Origin: Leifsonia sp. Root112D2
GTDB lineage: Bacteria; Actinomycetota; Actinomycetes; Actinomycetales; Microbacteriaceae
Length of the DNA stretch: 64,000 bases
Direction of reading: 5' to 3'
NCBI RefSeq assembly: GCF_001424905.1
Contig: NZ_LMCU01000002.1
Span: 385,298-449,297, forward strand
Positions 36,794-45,607 of the stretch are shown piece after piece (positions within the stretch are counted from its first letter, which is position 1; every line of letters starts with the position of its first letter). The notes beneath the pieces were generated by a model. It saw nothing but the letters and a program-made list of their open reading frames with translations, was not told the origin of the DNA and did no database searches. The position numbers and the translations under genes are program-made.

Positions 36794-38430
36794 TAGCGGC
36801 GGCCCTTCACGATCTTCTCCTGGTTGACGTCTTCCTCGTCGATCGCATCGAACTCTTCCTTGCCGGCCGAGGCGAGCGGCTTGCCCTCGCCCGTCTGGAA
36901 CTCGAGCTTGAACTTGTCGATCTCGGTGCCCAGCGTCTCGACCGTCTCGTCGCTGAGCGCGTTGGTCTCGCGCAATGTGTCGAGCACCTGAGTGTTGCGC
37001 CGCAGGTGATCGAGCAACTCACTCTCGAAGCGCAGGATGTCTTCGACGGGAACCTCGTCGAGCTTGCCATTGGTGCCGGCCCAGATCGAGACGACCTGCT
37101 CCTCGACGGGGAACGGTGAGTACTGCGGCTGCTTGAGCAACTCCGTGAGCCGGGCGCCGCGGTCGAGCTGGCGGCGGCTGGCCGCATCCAGGTCGGAGGC
37201 GAACATCGCGAATGCCTCGAGCGCACGGTACTGGGCGAGCTCGAGCTTGAGCGTTCCCGAGACCTTCTTGATGCTCTTGACCTGCGCATCGCCACCAACA
37301 CGAGAGACCGAGATGCCGACGTCGACAGCGGGGCGCTGGTTGGCGTTGAACAGGTCGGACTGCAGGAAGATCTGGCCGTCGGTGATCGAGATCACGTTGG
37401 TCGGAATGTACGCGGAGACGTCGTTGGCCTTGGTCTCGATGATGGGCAGACCCGTCATGGAGCCGGCACCGAGCTCGTCGGAGAGCTTGGCACAACGCTC
37501 GAGCAGACGGGAGTGCAGATAGAAGACGTCACCGGGGTAAGCCTCGCGGCCCGGCGGGCGACGCAGCAGCAGCGATACGGCGCGGTAGGCCTCGGCCTGC
37601 TTCGACAGGTCATCGAAGATGATGAGAACGTGCTTGCCGCTGTACATCCAGTGCTGGCCGATGGCCGAGCCGGTGTACGGGGCGAGGTACTTGAAGCCGG
37701 CGGGGTCTGACGCGGGGGCGGCGACGATGGTGGTGTACTCCATCGCACCGGCATCTTCGAGCGCACCCTTGATGCCGGCGATCGTCGAACCCTTCTGGCC
37801 GATGGCCACGTAGATGCAGCGCACCTGCTTGTTCGTGTCGCCGGACTCCCAGTTGGCCTTCTGGTTGATGATCGTGTCGATGGCGATGGCGGTCTTGCCG
37901 GTCTGGCGGTCGCCGATGATCAACTGGCGCTGTCCGCGGCCGACGGGGATCATGGCGTCGATGGCCTTGATGCCGGTCTGCAGCGGCTCGTGCACGCTCT
38001 TGCGCTGCATGACGCCGGGCGCCTGCAGTTCAAGGGCACGACGCGCATCCGTGGCGATTTCGCCGAGGCCATCGATCGGTGCACCCAGCGGGTCGACGAC
38101 ACGGCCGAGGTAGCCGTCGCCGACGGCGACGGAGAGCACCTCACCCGTGCGGGTGACCTCCATGCCCTCGACGATGCCCGCGAACTCACCGAGCACGATG
38201 ACGCCGATCTCGTTCTCGTCGAGGTTCTGGGCCAGGCCCAGGGTGCCGTCGGAGAAACGAATGAGCTCGTTGGCCATGACGCCGGGCAGGCCCTCGACGT
38301 GCGCGATGCCGTCAGAGGCGTCGATGACGTGGCCGACCTCGGTGGCCGCCGCCTTGTCCGGCTCGTACGAGCCCACGAAGTCCTTGAGAGCGTCGCGGAT
38401 CTCATCGGGGCTGATCGTTAGTTCTGCCAT
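36793..38430 (-). CDS. atpA: ATP synthase F1 alpha subunit
   Basis: 545 residues. P-loop GDRQTGKTAIAID, the arginine-finger region SRVGGDAQ, and VGRGQRQLIIG are present. It forms the regulatory nucleotide sites of the F1 head with beta. The C-terminus has an Actinobacteria-type extension of about 30 charged residues (EEFDAIDEEDVNQEKIVKG). The gap to atpH is 71 bases. Confidence 0.98.
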   Translation of the reverse strand: MAELTISPDEIRDALKDFVGSYEPDKAAATEVGHVIDASDGIAHVEGLPGVMANELIRFSDGTLGLAQNLDENEIGVIVLGEFAGIVEGMEVTRTGEVLSVAVGDGYLGRVVDPLGAPIDGLGEIATDARRALELQAPGVMQRKSVHEPLQTGIKAIDAMIPVGRGQRQLIIGDRQTGKTAIAIDTIINQKANWESGDTNKQVRCIYVAIGQKGSTIAGIKGALEDAGAMEYTTIVAAPASDPAGFKYLAPYTGSAIGQHWMYSGKHVLIIFDDLSKQAEAYRAVSLLLRRPPGREAYPGDVFYLHSRLLERCAKLSDELGAGSMTGLPIIETKANDVSAYIPTNVISITDGQIFLQSDLFNANQRPAVDVGISVSRVGGDAQVKSIKKVSGTLKLELAQYRALEAFAMFASDLDAASRRQLDRGARLTELLKQPQYSPFPVEEQVVSIWAGTNGKLDEVPVEDILRFESELLDHLRRNTQVLDTLRETNALSDETVETLGTEIDKFKLEFQTGEGKPLASAGKEEFDAIDEEDVNQEKIVKGRR

Positions 38431-38501
38431 CTTTCGTTCCTCTTCTTATTTGGGACCGTGTCCCGCATGCGTGTGTAAATACCGGAATGACCTTGGGCAG
38501 G

Positions 38502-39299
38502 TCAGCCCGCAAGTTTGAGTTTGACGTCGCCGAGGCGCGAGGCGATGGTGCCGTCGATCACGTCGTCGCCGATCTGCACGCGCAGCCCGCCGATGACCGC
38601 AGGGTCGATGACCTGGTTGACGGTGAGATTCGCCCCGTATCGCTTCGACAGTCCAGATGCGAGTCGCTCGAGCTGAGCGGGCGCGATGGCCGTCGCAGAG
38701 GTGACGGTGGCGATGGCTTGACCGGCCTGGTCCGCCACGATGGCCGCCGAACGCTGAAGAGCGACGCGCAGGCGCCGTCCCCGCGGCTGCGACACGAGCT
38801 GTCGCACGATCGCCAGCGTGCCATCGGCTGCCTTGCCCGACAATAGCTTCTCCAGCACCGCCGTCTTGGCCGAGGGATCGCCCAGCTTGCTGCCCAGTGC
38901 GAGCTCAAGCTCAGCATTGGAGGTTACTGCCGCACCGAACGCGAACAACTCCGACTCGATCGAGGTGTCTTTGCGGGCCGAGGCGGCAACCGCACGAATA
39001 CCCAACTCCTCGATGCCGGCAAGCACATCGTCCTGGTTCGACCAGCGCTGTGCTGCCACGGTTTCCAGCAGTGAGACGGCAGGCTTGGAGAGCTGCGACG
39101 CGAAGATACGCGAGATAAGCGCGGACTTGCCCGCCGCATCCGCCGACGGGTCACTGATCACCGCACGCAACTGCGCAGAGTCGCCGATGGCCCGAGCGGC
39201 CGCAAACAGATCTTCTGCCGTCGCCAGATCGGCCGTGGTGCCCAGTGCGGCCAGAGCCGCCTTCGAGCCGGCCAGTGCTTCTCTGGTGGCGCTGCCCAT
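38502..39299 (-). CDS. atpH: ATP synthase F1 delta subunit
   Basis: 265 residues, long compared with the ~180 of E. coli and usual for high-GC Gram-positives. The N-terminal helical domain starts MGSATREALAGSKAALAALG; the C-terminal IDPAVIGGLRVQIGDDVIDG motif is clear. It joins the peripheral stalk to the F1 head. Its ATG overlaps the last base of the atpF stop (TAATG). Confidence 0.95.
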   Translation of the reverse strand: MGSATREALAGSKAALAALGTTADLATAEDLFAAARAIGDSAQLRAVISDPSADAAGKSALISRIFASQLSKPAVSLLETVAAQRWSNQDDVLAGIEELGIRAVAASARKDTSIESELFAFGAAVTSNAELELALGSKLGDPSAKTAVLEKLLSGKAADGTLAIVRQLVSQPRGRRLRVALQRSAAIVADQAGQAIATVTSATAIAPAQLERLASGLSKRYGANLTVNQVIDPAVIGGLRVQIGDDVIDGTIASRLGDVKLKLAG

Positions 39300-39874
39300 T
39301 AGTTACTCGACCCAGCCTTATTCGAGCCCGCCTTGCGTGCCTCGTCGGCCTCGATCTCGGCGAGGAACCGGTCAACAATGCCCGATGCCTTCGAGTCGTC
39401 GTTCAGGCTTTCGCCGATGACACCGGATGCCAGGTCAAGCGCGAGCGAACCCACCTCGCTGCGCAGCGAGACCACTGCGGCCTGACGCTCTGCCTCGATC
39501 TGGGCCTGGGCGTTCGCCGTCACGCGGGCGGCCTCTGCGGTCGCCTGCTCCTTGAGCTCGGCGAGAATCTTCTTGCCGTCTTCACGGGCCTGCTCACGAA
39601 TCTGACCGGCCTCGACCCGCGCCTCGGCAAGCTGAGCGGTGTACTCCTCGAGCACGGACTCGGCCTTCTGCTGGGCCTCGTCAGCCTTCGCGATATTGCC
39701 TTCGATGGCCGCCGAGCGCTCGTCGAGCAGCGTGATGAACTTCGGCAGCGCGATCTTCCAGAAGAAGAACAGGATGACGAGAAAGCACAGCGTCGCCCAG
39801 ATGAGGTCAGCGGGCTCCGGGATCAGCGGATTGTGCGTTGCCTCCGCTGTCTTCAGTAGCGCGTGAAACATCAT
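39299..39874 (-). CDS. atpF: ATP synthase F0 b subunit
   Basis: 191 residues. One membrane helix near 25-45 (LIWATLCFLVILFFFW), then a long charged coiled coil that dimerises as the peripheral stalk. GAGGAGAC sits directly before two ATG codons; the first is taken. Overlaps atpH by one base. The C-terminal tail is Lys/Ser/Asn-rich. Confidence 0.95.
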   Translation of the reverse strand: MMFHALLKTAEATHNPLIPEPADLIWATLCFLVILFFFWKIALPKFITLLDERSAAIEGNIAKADEAQQKAESVLEEYTAQLAEARVEAGQIREQAREDGKKILAELKEQATAEAARVTANAQAQIEAERQAAVVSLRSEVGSLALDLASGVIGESLNDDSKASGIVDRFLAEIEADEARKAGSNKAGSSN

Positions 39875-39911
39875 GTCTCCTCTAAGAATGTCGATAAAAG
39901 GGTGCGCGGCT

Positions 39912-40154
39912 TTACGGCATGAAGAAGTAGGTAGCGATACCGATGAACGCGAGCGCCTCGGTGAATGCGATACCGATGTACATCAGAACCTGCAGGCGAC
40001 CGGCGAGCTCAGGCTGGCGAGCAACGCCCTCAATGGTCTTGCCGACAACGAGGCCGATGCCGACACCGGCGCCGATGGCCGAGAGACCGAATCCGATGGT
40101 TCCGACGTTTCCGCTGACGGTGTTGGCCGCAGCGAGAATGGTTGGGACGTCCAC
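39912..40154 (-). CDS. atpE: ATP synthase F0 c subunit
   Basis: 80 residues from GTG. Two membrane helices: GFGLSAIGAGVGIGLVVGKT in the first, and IGIAFTEALAFIGIATYFF in the second with the proton-binding Glu. Neighbouring residues do not show the sodium-binding pattern, so proton coupling is expected. It forms the membrane rotor ring. Confidence 0.97.
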   Translation of the reverse strand: MDVPTILAAANTVSGNVGTIGFGLSAIGAGVGIGLVVGKTIEGVARQPELAGRLQVLMYIGIAFTEALAFIGIATYFFMP

Positions 40155-40202
40155 GTGATTTTCCTTCCGTAGTGATGAATGCGGCGGTTGCCGAATTCTT
40201 CG

Positions 40203-41000
40203 TTAGTGCTCTTCAGCCAGCGCGAGCTGGATGTAGACGGTGGTGAGTATCGCAAAGATGTAGGCCTGCAGAACGATGATCAGCAGCTCGAACACCGTGA
40301 AGGCGAAGCCGAAGACCAGCGTTCCGGCGCCGAACAGCTTGAACAGACCGGGTGCCTCGAAGAGGAACCACTGGGTGCCGGTGAAGAACAGCACGAGCAG
40401 CAGGTGCCCGACGATCATGTTCATCACGAGACGAAGCGTGAGGGTGAACGGCCGCACCAGGAAGGTGGAGACGAACTCGATCGGGGTGATCAGAACGTAG
40501 AGCCCCTTGGGAACCCCGGGCGGGAACAGCGCGTTCCTGAAAAAGTTGCCCGGGGACTTCTTGACGCCCGCGTAGATGAATGCGATGTATGCCACGACGG
40601 CCAGCAGCAGCGGCACACCGATGACGGATGTTCCCGCGATGTTGAGCAGGGGAATGACGCCGGTCACGTTCATGGCCACGACCATGAAGAACACCGTCGT
40701 GATCAGGGGCAGGAAGCGACGGCCGTCTTTGCGACCGAGCAGGTCTTCCACGATGTTCACACGAACGAAGTCGAGACCCATCTCGACGATGCTCTGGCCA
40801 CGGGTCGGAACAACCTTCATGCGCCGCGTACCGAGCCAGAACACGACAAGGATCAGGGCAACCGCAAGGAAGCGGATGATCATGATGCGGTTGATCTCGA
40901 AGGCGGTGCCCTCGAAGAAGATGGCAGGCGGGAAGAACTCATTGATCGAGGGACCGACGAAGGGCGGAACGTCATTCGCGGTCTGGACCAGCAGGTTCAC
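40203..41000 (-). CDS. atpB: ATP synthase F0 a subunit
   Basis: 265 residues from GTG. Five to six membrane helices; the essential Arg lies in PFTLTLRLVMNMIVGH near residue 188. It supplies the proton half-channels next to the c ring. First of the core atp genes; 163 bases separate it from the AtpI-like gene, enough for a promoter, though no consensus hexamers are clear there. Confidence 0.96.
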   Translation of the reverse strand: MNLLVQTANDVPPFVGPSINEFFPPAIFFEGTAFEINRIMIIRFLAVALILVVFWLGTRRMKVVPTRGQSIVEMGLDFVRVNIVEDLLGRKDGRRFLPLITTVFFMVVAMNVTGVIPLLNIAGTSVIGVPLLLAVVAYIAFIYAGVKKSPGNFFRNALFPPGVPKGLYVLITPIEFVSTFLVRPFTLTLRLVMNMIVGHLLLVLFFTGTQWFLFEAPGLFKLFGAGTLVFGFAFTVFELLIIVLQAYIFAILTTVYIQLALAEEH

Positions 41001-41163
41001 AGCGTTAGCTAACAGCGCTATCTCCTGTTTCAGGGCGTCGAGCTAAAGCTCAAAGCGACGATGAGTATTGTGACACCGCGAGCATCCATTTGTGACATGG
41101 AACGTGGTGGGGAAACTCCGTTTACTCTACAAGAATTTCGGGCCGAGAACGAATCGAAGTGCT

Positions 41164-41682
41164 TCAGCCGCGCTTCTCGTCGCCCGGCAACCGCGCGTCA
41201 CTGGCATACGGAAGTCGACTGCGCATGATGACGATCAGGTCGACGGCAAGCGAGCCGATCACCCCCGCCACGAGGCAGATGAAAGTCACGGTGGGATTCA
41301 GCCAGGGCTGCCCCTTCAGGCTCACGAGCAGCACGAAGAATGCGACGAATTTCACCATCCAGGAGCCGAGCACAATGCCAAAGAAGGCCCCGAAGAACAT
41401 CTCGGATCCCATGAACCGATTGGCTATCAGGATGCTGATCGCCGTGATGCCGAGAAAGACGACGGCCATCGCCGTGCCCACGAGCGCACCGGCGACTCCC
41501 GTCCAGCCGACGAAGATGTAGCCGAGAACGGCGCCGACAACGGCGATGCCCAGCGCGAGCAGCGCTCCGTACCGCAGCACACGGGCCAGCACCGCGTTGG
41601 AGGCCGGAACAATCCTGGTGGGGGCCGCAGGCGTGGTCGGTGGCCCGGCGTCTGGTGCGGGTGACGGTGGGGGCTGGGTCAT
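41164..41682 (-). CDS. AtpI-like four-helix membrane protein
   Basis: 172 residues. After a Pro-rich N-terminal tail there are four predicted membrane helices (about 38-60, 62-84, 97-120 and 128-150), ending in a basic tail. Its place between wecA and atpB is where AtpI-like assembly factors or small membrane proteins lie in Actinobacteria; sequence similarity to AtpI cannot be asserted by eye. Its ATG overlaps the wecA stop as ATGA. Confidence 0.65.
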   Translation of the reverse strand: MTQPPPSPAPDAGPPTTPAAPTRIVPASNAVLARVLRYGALLALGIAVVGAVLGYIFVGWTGVAGALVGTAMAVVFLGITAISILIANRFMGSEMFFGAFFGIVLGSWMVKFVAFFVLLVSLKGQPWLNPTVTFICLVAGVIGSLAVDLIVIMRSRLPYASDARLPGDEKRG

Positions 41683-42944
41683 GAGGTCTCCTTGTGGGCG
41701 GATGCCGCGGCATCCGTCTGCGGCGCAGTCGTTGCGACGGCGGGCTCGGGGGCCTTCTCGAGTGCATCGAGATGGGCGAAGGCGGCTGTCTCGAGGGTGT
41801 CAAGCGGGGCGCGCTCGGCTCGTATCTGCTCAGCCTTGCGGCGGCTCAGTGGAGCGAAAGTAATGACCGCACAGATCACGAGGCCGACCGCCATGAAGGC
41901 GATGGCCATCCAGTACGGGGGAAAGAAGAACAGCAGGCAGCCGATTGAAAGCACGGCCGTCCAGCCGTAGAAGATCAACACGGCGTGCAGGCGCGTGTGC
42001 CCCATGTCGACAAGCCGGTGGTGCAAATGCTTGCGGTCGGCACTGAACGGCGATTTTCCCGCCCGCAATCGCCGGAACACCGCGAGCGCGAAGTCCAGGA
42101 TCGGCACGATCAGCACCGCCAGCGGCAGGATGATCGGGATGAAAGCGGGAACCAGCTGCGAGCGACCGACCTCGGAGAACGCCGATGGGTCGATGTTGCC
42201 TGTCACCGAGATGGCGGATGTCGCCATCAGCAGACCTATCAGGTATGCCCCGGCATCGCCCATGAATAGCTTCGCCGGATGCCAGTTCAGTGGCAGGAAT
42301 CCCGCGCAGGCACCCACGAGAATCGCCGCAATGACCGAGGCGAGGCTGAAGTAGTTGCTCGGGCTGGTCTCGCGGTTGAGCAGGTAGGTATAGACGAGGA
42401 AGACGCCGTTTGCGATGAGGCTCACGCCGGCGACCAGGCCGTCGAGGCCATCGATGAAGTTGATGGCATTCATCACGAAGACAATGGCGAAGACGGTCAT
42501 CGCCAGGCTCATCCACGAGGATCCGACGGTGCGTTGCCCGCCGATGGGCAACGAGTAGATCTGCACACCGAGCCAGGCAACGAGTCCCGCCGCCACGAAC
42601 TGTCCGGCGAGCTTGGTCACCCAGTCGAGATCCCAGATGTCGTCGGCCACACCGATGACCACGATGAGCAGTGCGGCGCCGAGAATGGCGAACACGGGCG
42701 ACGGATCGGCGAAGACCACGTTGAGGGTCGGAAACTGCGACGCGATGGCGAAGGCCACCCCGAACGCGCAGAGAATGCCCACGAACATCGCAATGCCGCC
42801 GAGCCGCGGGGTCGGCAGCGTGTGCATGTCACGGGCCCGGATCTTCGGGTACAGCTTGTACTTGAGGCTCACCCGGTACACCACTATCGACAGGCCGAAG
42901 GTGATGACGCCCGTGAGGAGTGCGAGAACCAGGAGAAGGATCAC
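41679..42944 (-). CDS. wecA: Undecaprenyl-phosphate GlcNAc-1-phosphate transferase (WecA/MraY family)
   Basis: 421 residues from GTG, overlapping the tsaC stop as GTGA. About eleven membrane helices. Family motifs are HTLPTPRLGG, GVADDIWDLDW (metal-binding Asp pair), MNAINFIDGLDGLVAGV, and HHRLVDMGH in an inner loop. It transfers sugar-1-phosphate to undecaprenyl or decaprenyl phosphate at the inner membrane face, starting cell wall polymer or linkage-unit synthesis. The C-terminal ~60 residues are a soluble Ala/Glu-rich tail. Confidence 0.9.
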   Translation of the reverse strand: MILLLVLALLTGVITFGLSIVVYRVSLKYKLYPKIRARDMHTLPTPRLGGIAMFVGILCAFGVAFAIASQFPTLNVVFADPSPVFAILGAALLIVVIGVADDIWDLDWVTKLAGQFVAAGLVAWLGVQIYSLPIGGQRTVGSSWMSLAMTVFAIVFVMNAINFIDGLDGLVAGVSLIANGVFLVYTYLLNRETSPSNYFSLASVIAAILVGACAGFLPLNWHPAKLFMGDAGAYLIGLLMATSAISVTGNIDPSAFSEVGRSQLVPAFIPIILPLAVLIVPILDFALAVFRRLRAGKSPFSADRKHLHHRLVDMGHTRLHAVLIFYGWTAVLSIGCLLFFFPPYWMAIAFMAVGLVICAVITFAPLSRRKAEQIRAERAPLDTLETAAFAHLDALEKAPEPAVATTAPQTDAAASAHKETS

Positions 42945-43726
42945 GAGGTGACCGGGTCTTCTCGCACCGCGTCCTCGCCGTCGGTGTCTTGATCGCCGGT
43001 GCCCTGATCGTTGTCGGTGTCGTCGCCGGCAGCGCCCTGGTCGTCGTCGCGCTCAAGGGCGTCGCCGACGACAGCGCGGATTCGCTCGGCCGAGATCGTG
43101 CCGTGACGCAGAATGCGCAGGGGGCCCTCGCCCGCTGCGAACGCCGTCGCGTCCACGATCGTGGACGACAGGCCGATGACGGCATCCGGGTCGACTTCGG
43201 CCGGAACGGTGCCCTGCAGGTAGACCTCGACCGCGTCACCGAGCATGGCCTCGGCGCCGGCGGCATCGATGGCGGCAGGCTGGCCGGTCAGATTCGCGGA
43301 TGAGACGGCCAGCGGCCCCGTCTCGGCCAGCAGCTCGAGCGCCAGCTTGTCTGCCGGCATACGCAATGCCACCGTTCCCCTGGTCTCCCCCAGGTCCCAT
43401 GACAGCGATGGCTGTGCGGGAAGCACGATAGTGAGCCCCCCGGGCCAGAACTCGGCGACGAGGTCTCTCACGACATCCGGAACGCTCGCGGCGAGCGCGT
43501 CGAGCGTCGGCAGGCCAGGGATGAGTACGGGCGGCGGCGACTGGCGACCACGACCCTTTGCATCGAGCAGCCTCTGCACGGCCTGCGGGCTGAATGCGTC
43601 AGCGGCCACACCGTAGACGGTGTCGGTGGGGATCACGACGAGCTCGCCGCGACCGATTGCGGTGCGCGCGAGCCTCATACCGGTCAGGAGATCTGCCTCG
43701 AGGGAACAGTCGTAGATGGGAGCCAT
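42941..43726 (-). CDS. tsaC: L-threonylcarbamoyladenylate synthase (YrdC/Sua5 family)
   Basis: 261 residues. IPTDTVYGVAADAF, KGRGRQSPPPVLI, FWPGGLTIVLPA and SSANLTGQPA are the YrdC/Sua5 nucleotide and threonine-binding motifs. It makes the activated threonylcarbamoyl for the t6A modification of tRNA. The last ~35 residues form a very acidic Asp/Gly/Gln tail not expected of the short TsaC type and too short to be the Sua5 domain. It heads the wecA-atp run. In related genomes it commonly follows prmC; here 3.7 kb of other genes intervene. Confidence 0.93.
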   Translation of the reverse strand: MAPIYDCSLEADLLTGMRLARTAIGRGELVVIPTDTVYGVAADAFSPQAVQRLLDAKGRGRQSPPPVLIPGLPTLDALAASVPDVVRDLVAEFWPGGLTIVLPAQPSLSWDLGETRGTVALRMPADKLALELLAETGPLAVSSANLTGQPAAIDAAGAEAMLGDAVEVYLQGTVPAEVDPDAVIGLSSTIVDATAFAAGEGPLRILRHGTISAERIRAVVGDALERDDDQGAAGDDTDNDQGTGDQDTDGEDAVREDPVTS

Positions 43727-43812
43727 GTCGGGCCTAATGATAGTTGGTGAACCCGGGCCGATCCTGTCAACTGTGAGACTGCGGCGCGCCCGGGGTGAGT
43801 TTTCGCCGCCGT

Positions 43813-44439
43813 TCAGGGTTGGGCGTTCCAGCGCTCCATAACGCGCAGCCCGTGTTCGAAGCCGAGCTCGCTGAGCGCGGCGGTACTGAGCGTCAGCAGC
43901 GCGCCGTCGGCTGCCGGCAACCCCAGCCAGCGCGCCGCCAGAATGCGCAGCACGTGAGCATGGGCGAACAGCAGGGCATCCTCGCCCGCCGCCAGCACCG
44001 GCGCGAGACGATCAATGACCGCGTCGACTCTCGCGCCGACATGCTCGACCGTCTCCCCCGCAGCGGGGTATGTACTCGTTCCGCTCTTCCAGACGGTCCA
44101 ATCCGCTCCAAGATCTGCCTGGATCTCGCCGGTGCTGCGCCCCTCGTACACGCCGTAATCCCACTCGACGAGGTTCGCATCGGTCTCGGCACCAGCGAAT
44201 CCGGCCAGCTCGGCGGTGCGGACGGCGCGTCGGCGCGGGCTGGTGAGCACGACGCCGAAGCTGCGGCCGGCCAGTGCGGCGCCCGCCCGCCTGGCCTGCT
44301 CCTCGCCTGCCGGGGTGAGGTCGATATCCGTGACGCCGGTGTGCCGGTTATCGCGACTCCATTCGGTTTCGCCGTGCCGCACGAGCACGAGGCTTCCCGG
44401 TTCAGGTGTCGTCGCCGGCAGCCTGCTGTTGTCACTCAC
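43813..44439 (-). CDS. Histidine phosphatase superfamily (phosphoglycerate mutase-like) protein
   Basis: 208 residues. LVLVRHGETEWS holds the catalytic His and Arg; TSPRRRAVRTAELAG and FAHAHVLRILAARWLG give the second Arg and second His. Such enzymes remove phosphate from small molecules or proteins; the substrate is unknown. It ends 86 bases before tsaC and is divergent from the DrrA-like gene across an AT-rich operator-like region. Confidence 0.88.
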   Translation of the reverse strand: MSDNSRLPATTPEPGSLVLVRHGETEWSRDNRHTGVTDIDLTPAGEEQARRAGAALAGRSFGVVLTSPRRRAVRTAELAGFAGAETDANLVEWDYGVYEGRSTGEIQADLGADWTVWKSGTSTYPAAGETVEHVGARVDAVIDRLAPVLAAGEDALLFAHAHVLRILAARWLGLPAADGALLTLSTAALSELGFEHGLRVMERWNAQP

Positions 44440-44548
44440 GATGATGTTCGCCCCTGACGCCGTACTTTCGAAGCGGCAGCGTGAGTACGCCGCCGCATCT
44501 GCGAGCTTAATCGATTCGCTTCGTCGCCGGTTCGGCTATTGCGTATCG

Positions 44549-44595
44549 CATATACTGTGTGTATCGTATACTGCGTACGGAGCACACTGTATATG
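44549..44595. promoter_or_regulatory. AT-rich inverted repeats, probable operator/promoter of the drrAB-like operon
   Basis: CATATACTGTGTG (44549-44561) and CACACTGTATATG (44583-44595) form an inverted repeat with one mismatch. Between them lies a palindromic GTATAC, within a second unit TATCGTATACTGCG that repeats the first (TATCGCATATACTG). TATACT at 44567-44572 is a good -10 for the downstream genes, whose ATG at 44621 has AGGGAGAG before it. Overlap of -10 and repeats suggests repression, probably by the TetR gene downstream. Confidence 0.6.
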
Positions 44596-44620
44596 ACGCA
44601 CACAACAGAAAGGGAGAGCC

Positions 44621-45607
44621 ATGACATCCGACGCCATGATCGTCGCCACCGGTCTTCGCAAGTCCTACGGCGGCCACGCCGTGCTGGACGGAGTCGATAT
44701 TCGCGTGAACCGAGGCGAGATCTTCGCCATGCTGGGCCCGAATGGCGCCGGCAAGACCACGACCGTGAACATTCTCACCACCCTGATCAAGCCGGATGCC
44801 GGAACCGCACGAATCGCGGGCCACGAACTGGCCCGACGCTCCGCGATGGTACGCAGCGCGATAAGCCTGACCGGCCAATATGCCTCGGTAGACGAGTTCC
44901 AGACCGGCGAGGAAAACCTGCGCATGATGTGCACCCTGGCTCATCTCGGTGGCCGCGCGGCCAAGGCGCGCACCGCCCGGCTGCTCGCGCAATTCGAGCT
45001 CGTGCACGCCGCCAAGCGCCTGGTGAGCACATATTCGGGAGGGATGCGACGACGCCTTGACCTGGCCATCAGTCTCGTCGCGAGCCCGTCTGTCGTCTTT
45101 CTCGACGAGCCGACCACCGGACTCGACCCGCGCAGCCGCGCGCAGATGTGGGAGATCGTGCGCGAGCTCGCCGCCGAAGGAACGACGATCTTTCTCACGA
45201 CCCAGTACCTGGAGGAGGCAGACCAGCTCGCGGACCGCATCGCGGTACTCGACGGTGGTCGTGTGATCGCCGAGGGCACTGCCGACGAATTGAAGTCGCG
45301 ACTCAGCGGCGAGCACGTCGAGTTCGCCTTCGACGACGCCGCGAGCTTCGCCGCGGCAAGCGCGCTGACCATCGTCGGTGCTCACGCCGACCCCGAGACC
45401 CTCAGCCTGCGTGTGCCGACGACCAACCCGGTGGAGACCATCGGCAGCGTGCTGGCCCATGCCGGTGAACGCGGACTGACCATCGCCAACATCACCATCA
45501 TCAAGCCGAGTCTCGATGACGTCTTCCTGGCGCTCACCGGGCACGCGGCATCCACCGATACCGCGGCTGCAGGGCAGTCCGCCGAGACCGAGGAGGTCGC
45601 AGCATGA
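44621..45607 (+). CDS. DrrA-type ABC transporter ATP-binding protein
   Basis: 328 residues. Walker A GPNGAGKTTTV, signature YSGGMRRRLDLA and Walker B VVFLDEPTTGLDPRSR are intact, and the ~90-residue C-terminal part matches daunorubicin-resistance DrrA proteins. It powers drug export with the next gene product. A second in-frame ATG four codons on is possible. The stop overlaps the permease ATG as ATGA. Confidence 0.93.
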   Translation: MTSDAMIVATGLRKSYGGHAVLDGVDIRVNRGEIFAMLGPNGAGKTTTVNILTTLIKPDAGTARIAGHELARRSAMVRSAISLTGQYASVDEFQTGEENLRMMCTLAHLGGRAAKARTARLLAQFELVHAAKRLVSTYSGGMRRRLDLAISLVASPSVVFLDEPTTGLDPRSRAQMWEIVRELAAEGTTIFLTTQYLEEADQLADRIAVLDGGRVIAEGTADELKSRLSGEHVEFAFDDAASFAAASALTIVGAHADPETLSLRVPTTNPVETIGSVLAHAGERGLTIANITIIKPSLDDVFLALTGHAASTDTAAAGQSAETEEVAA

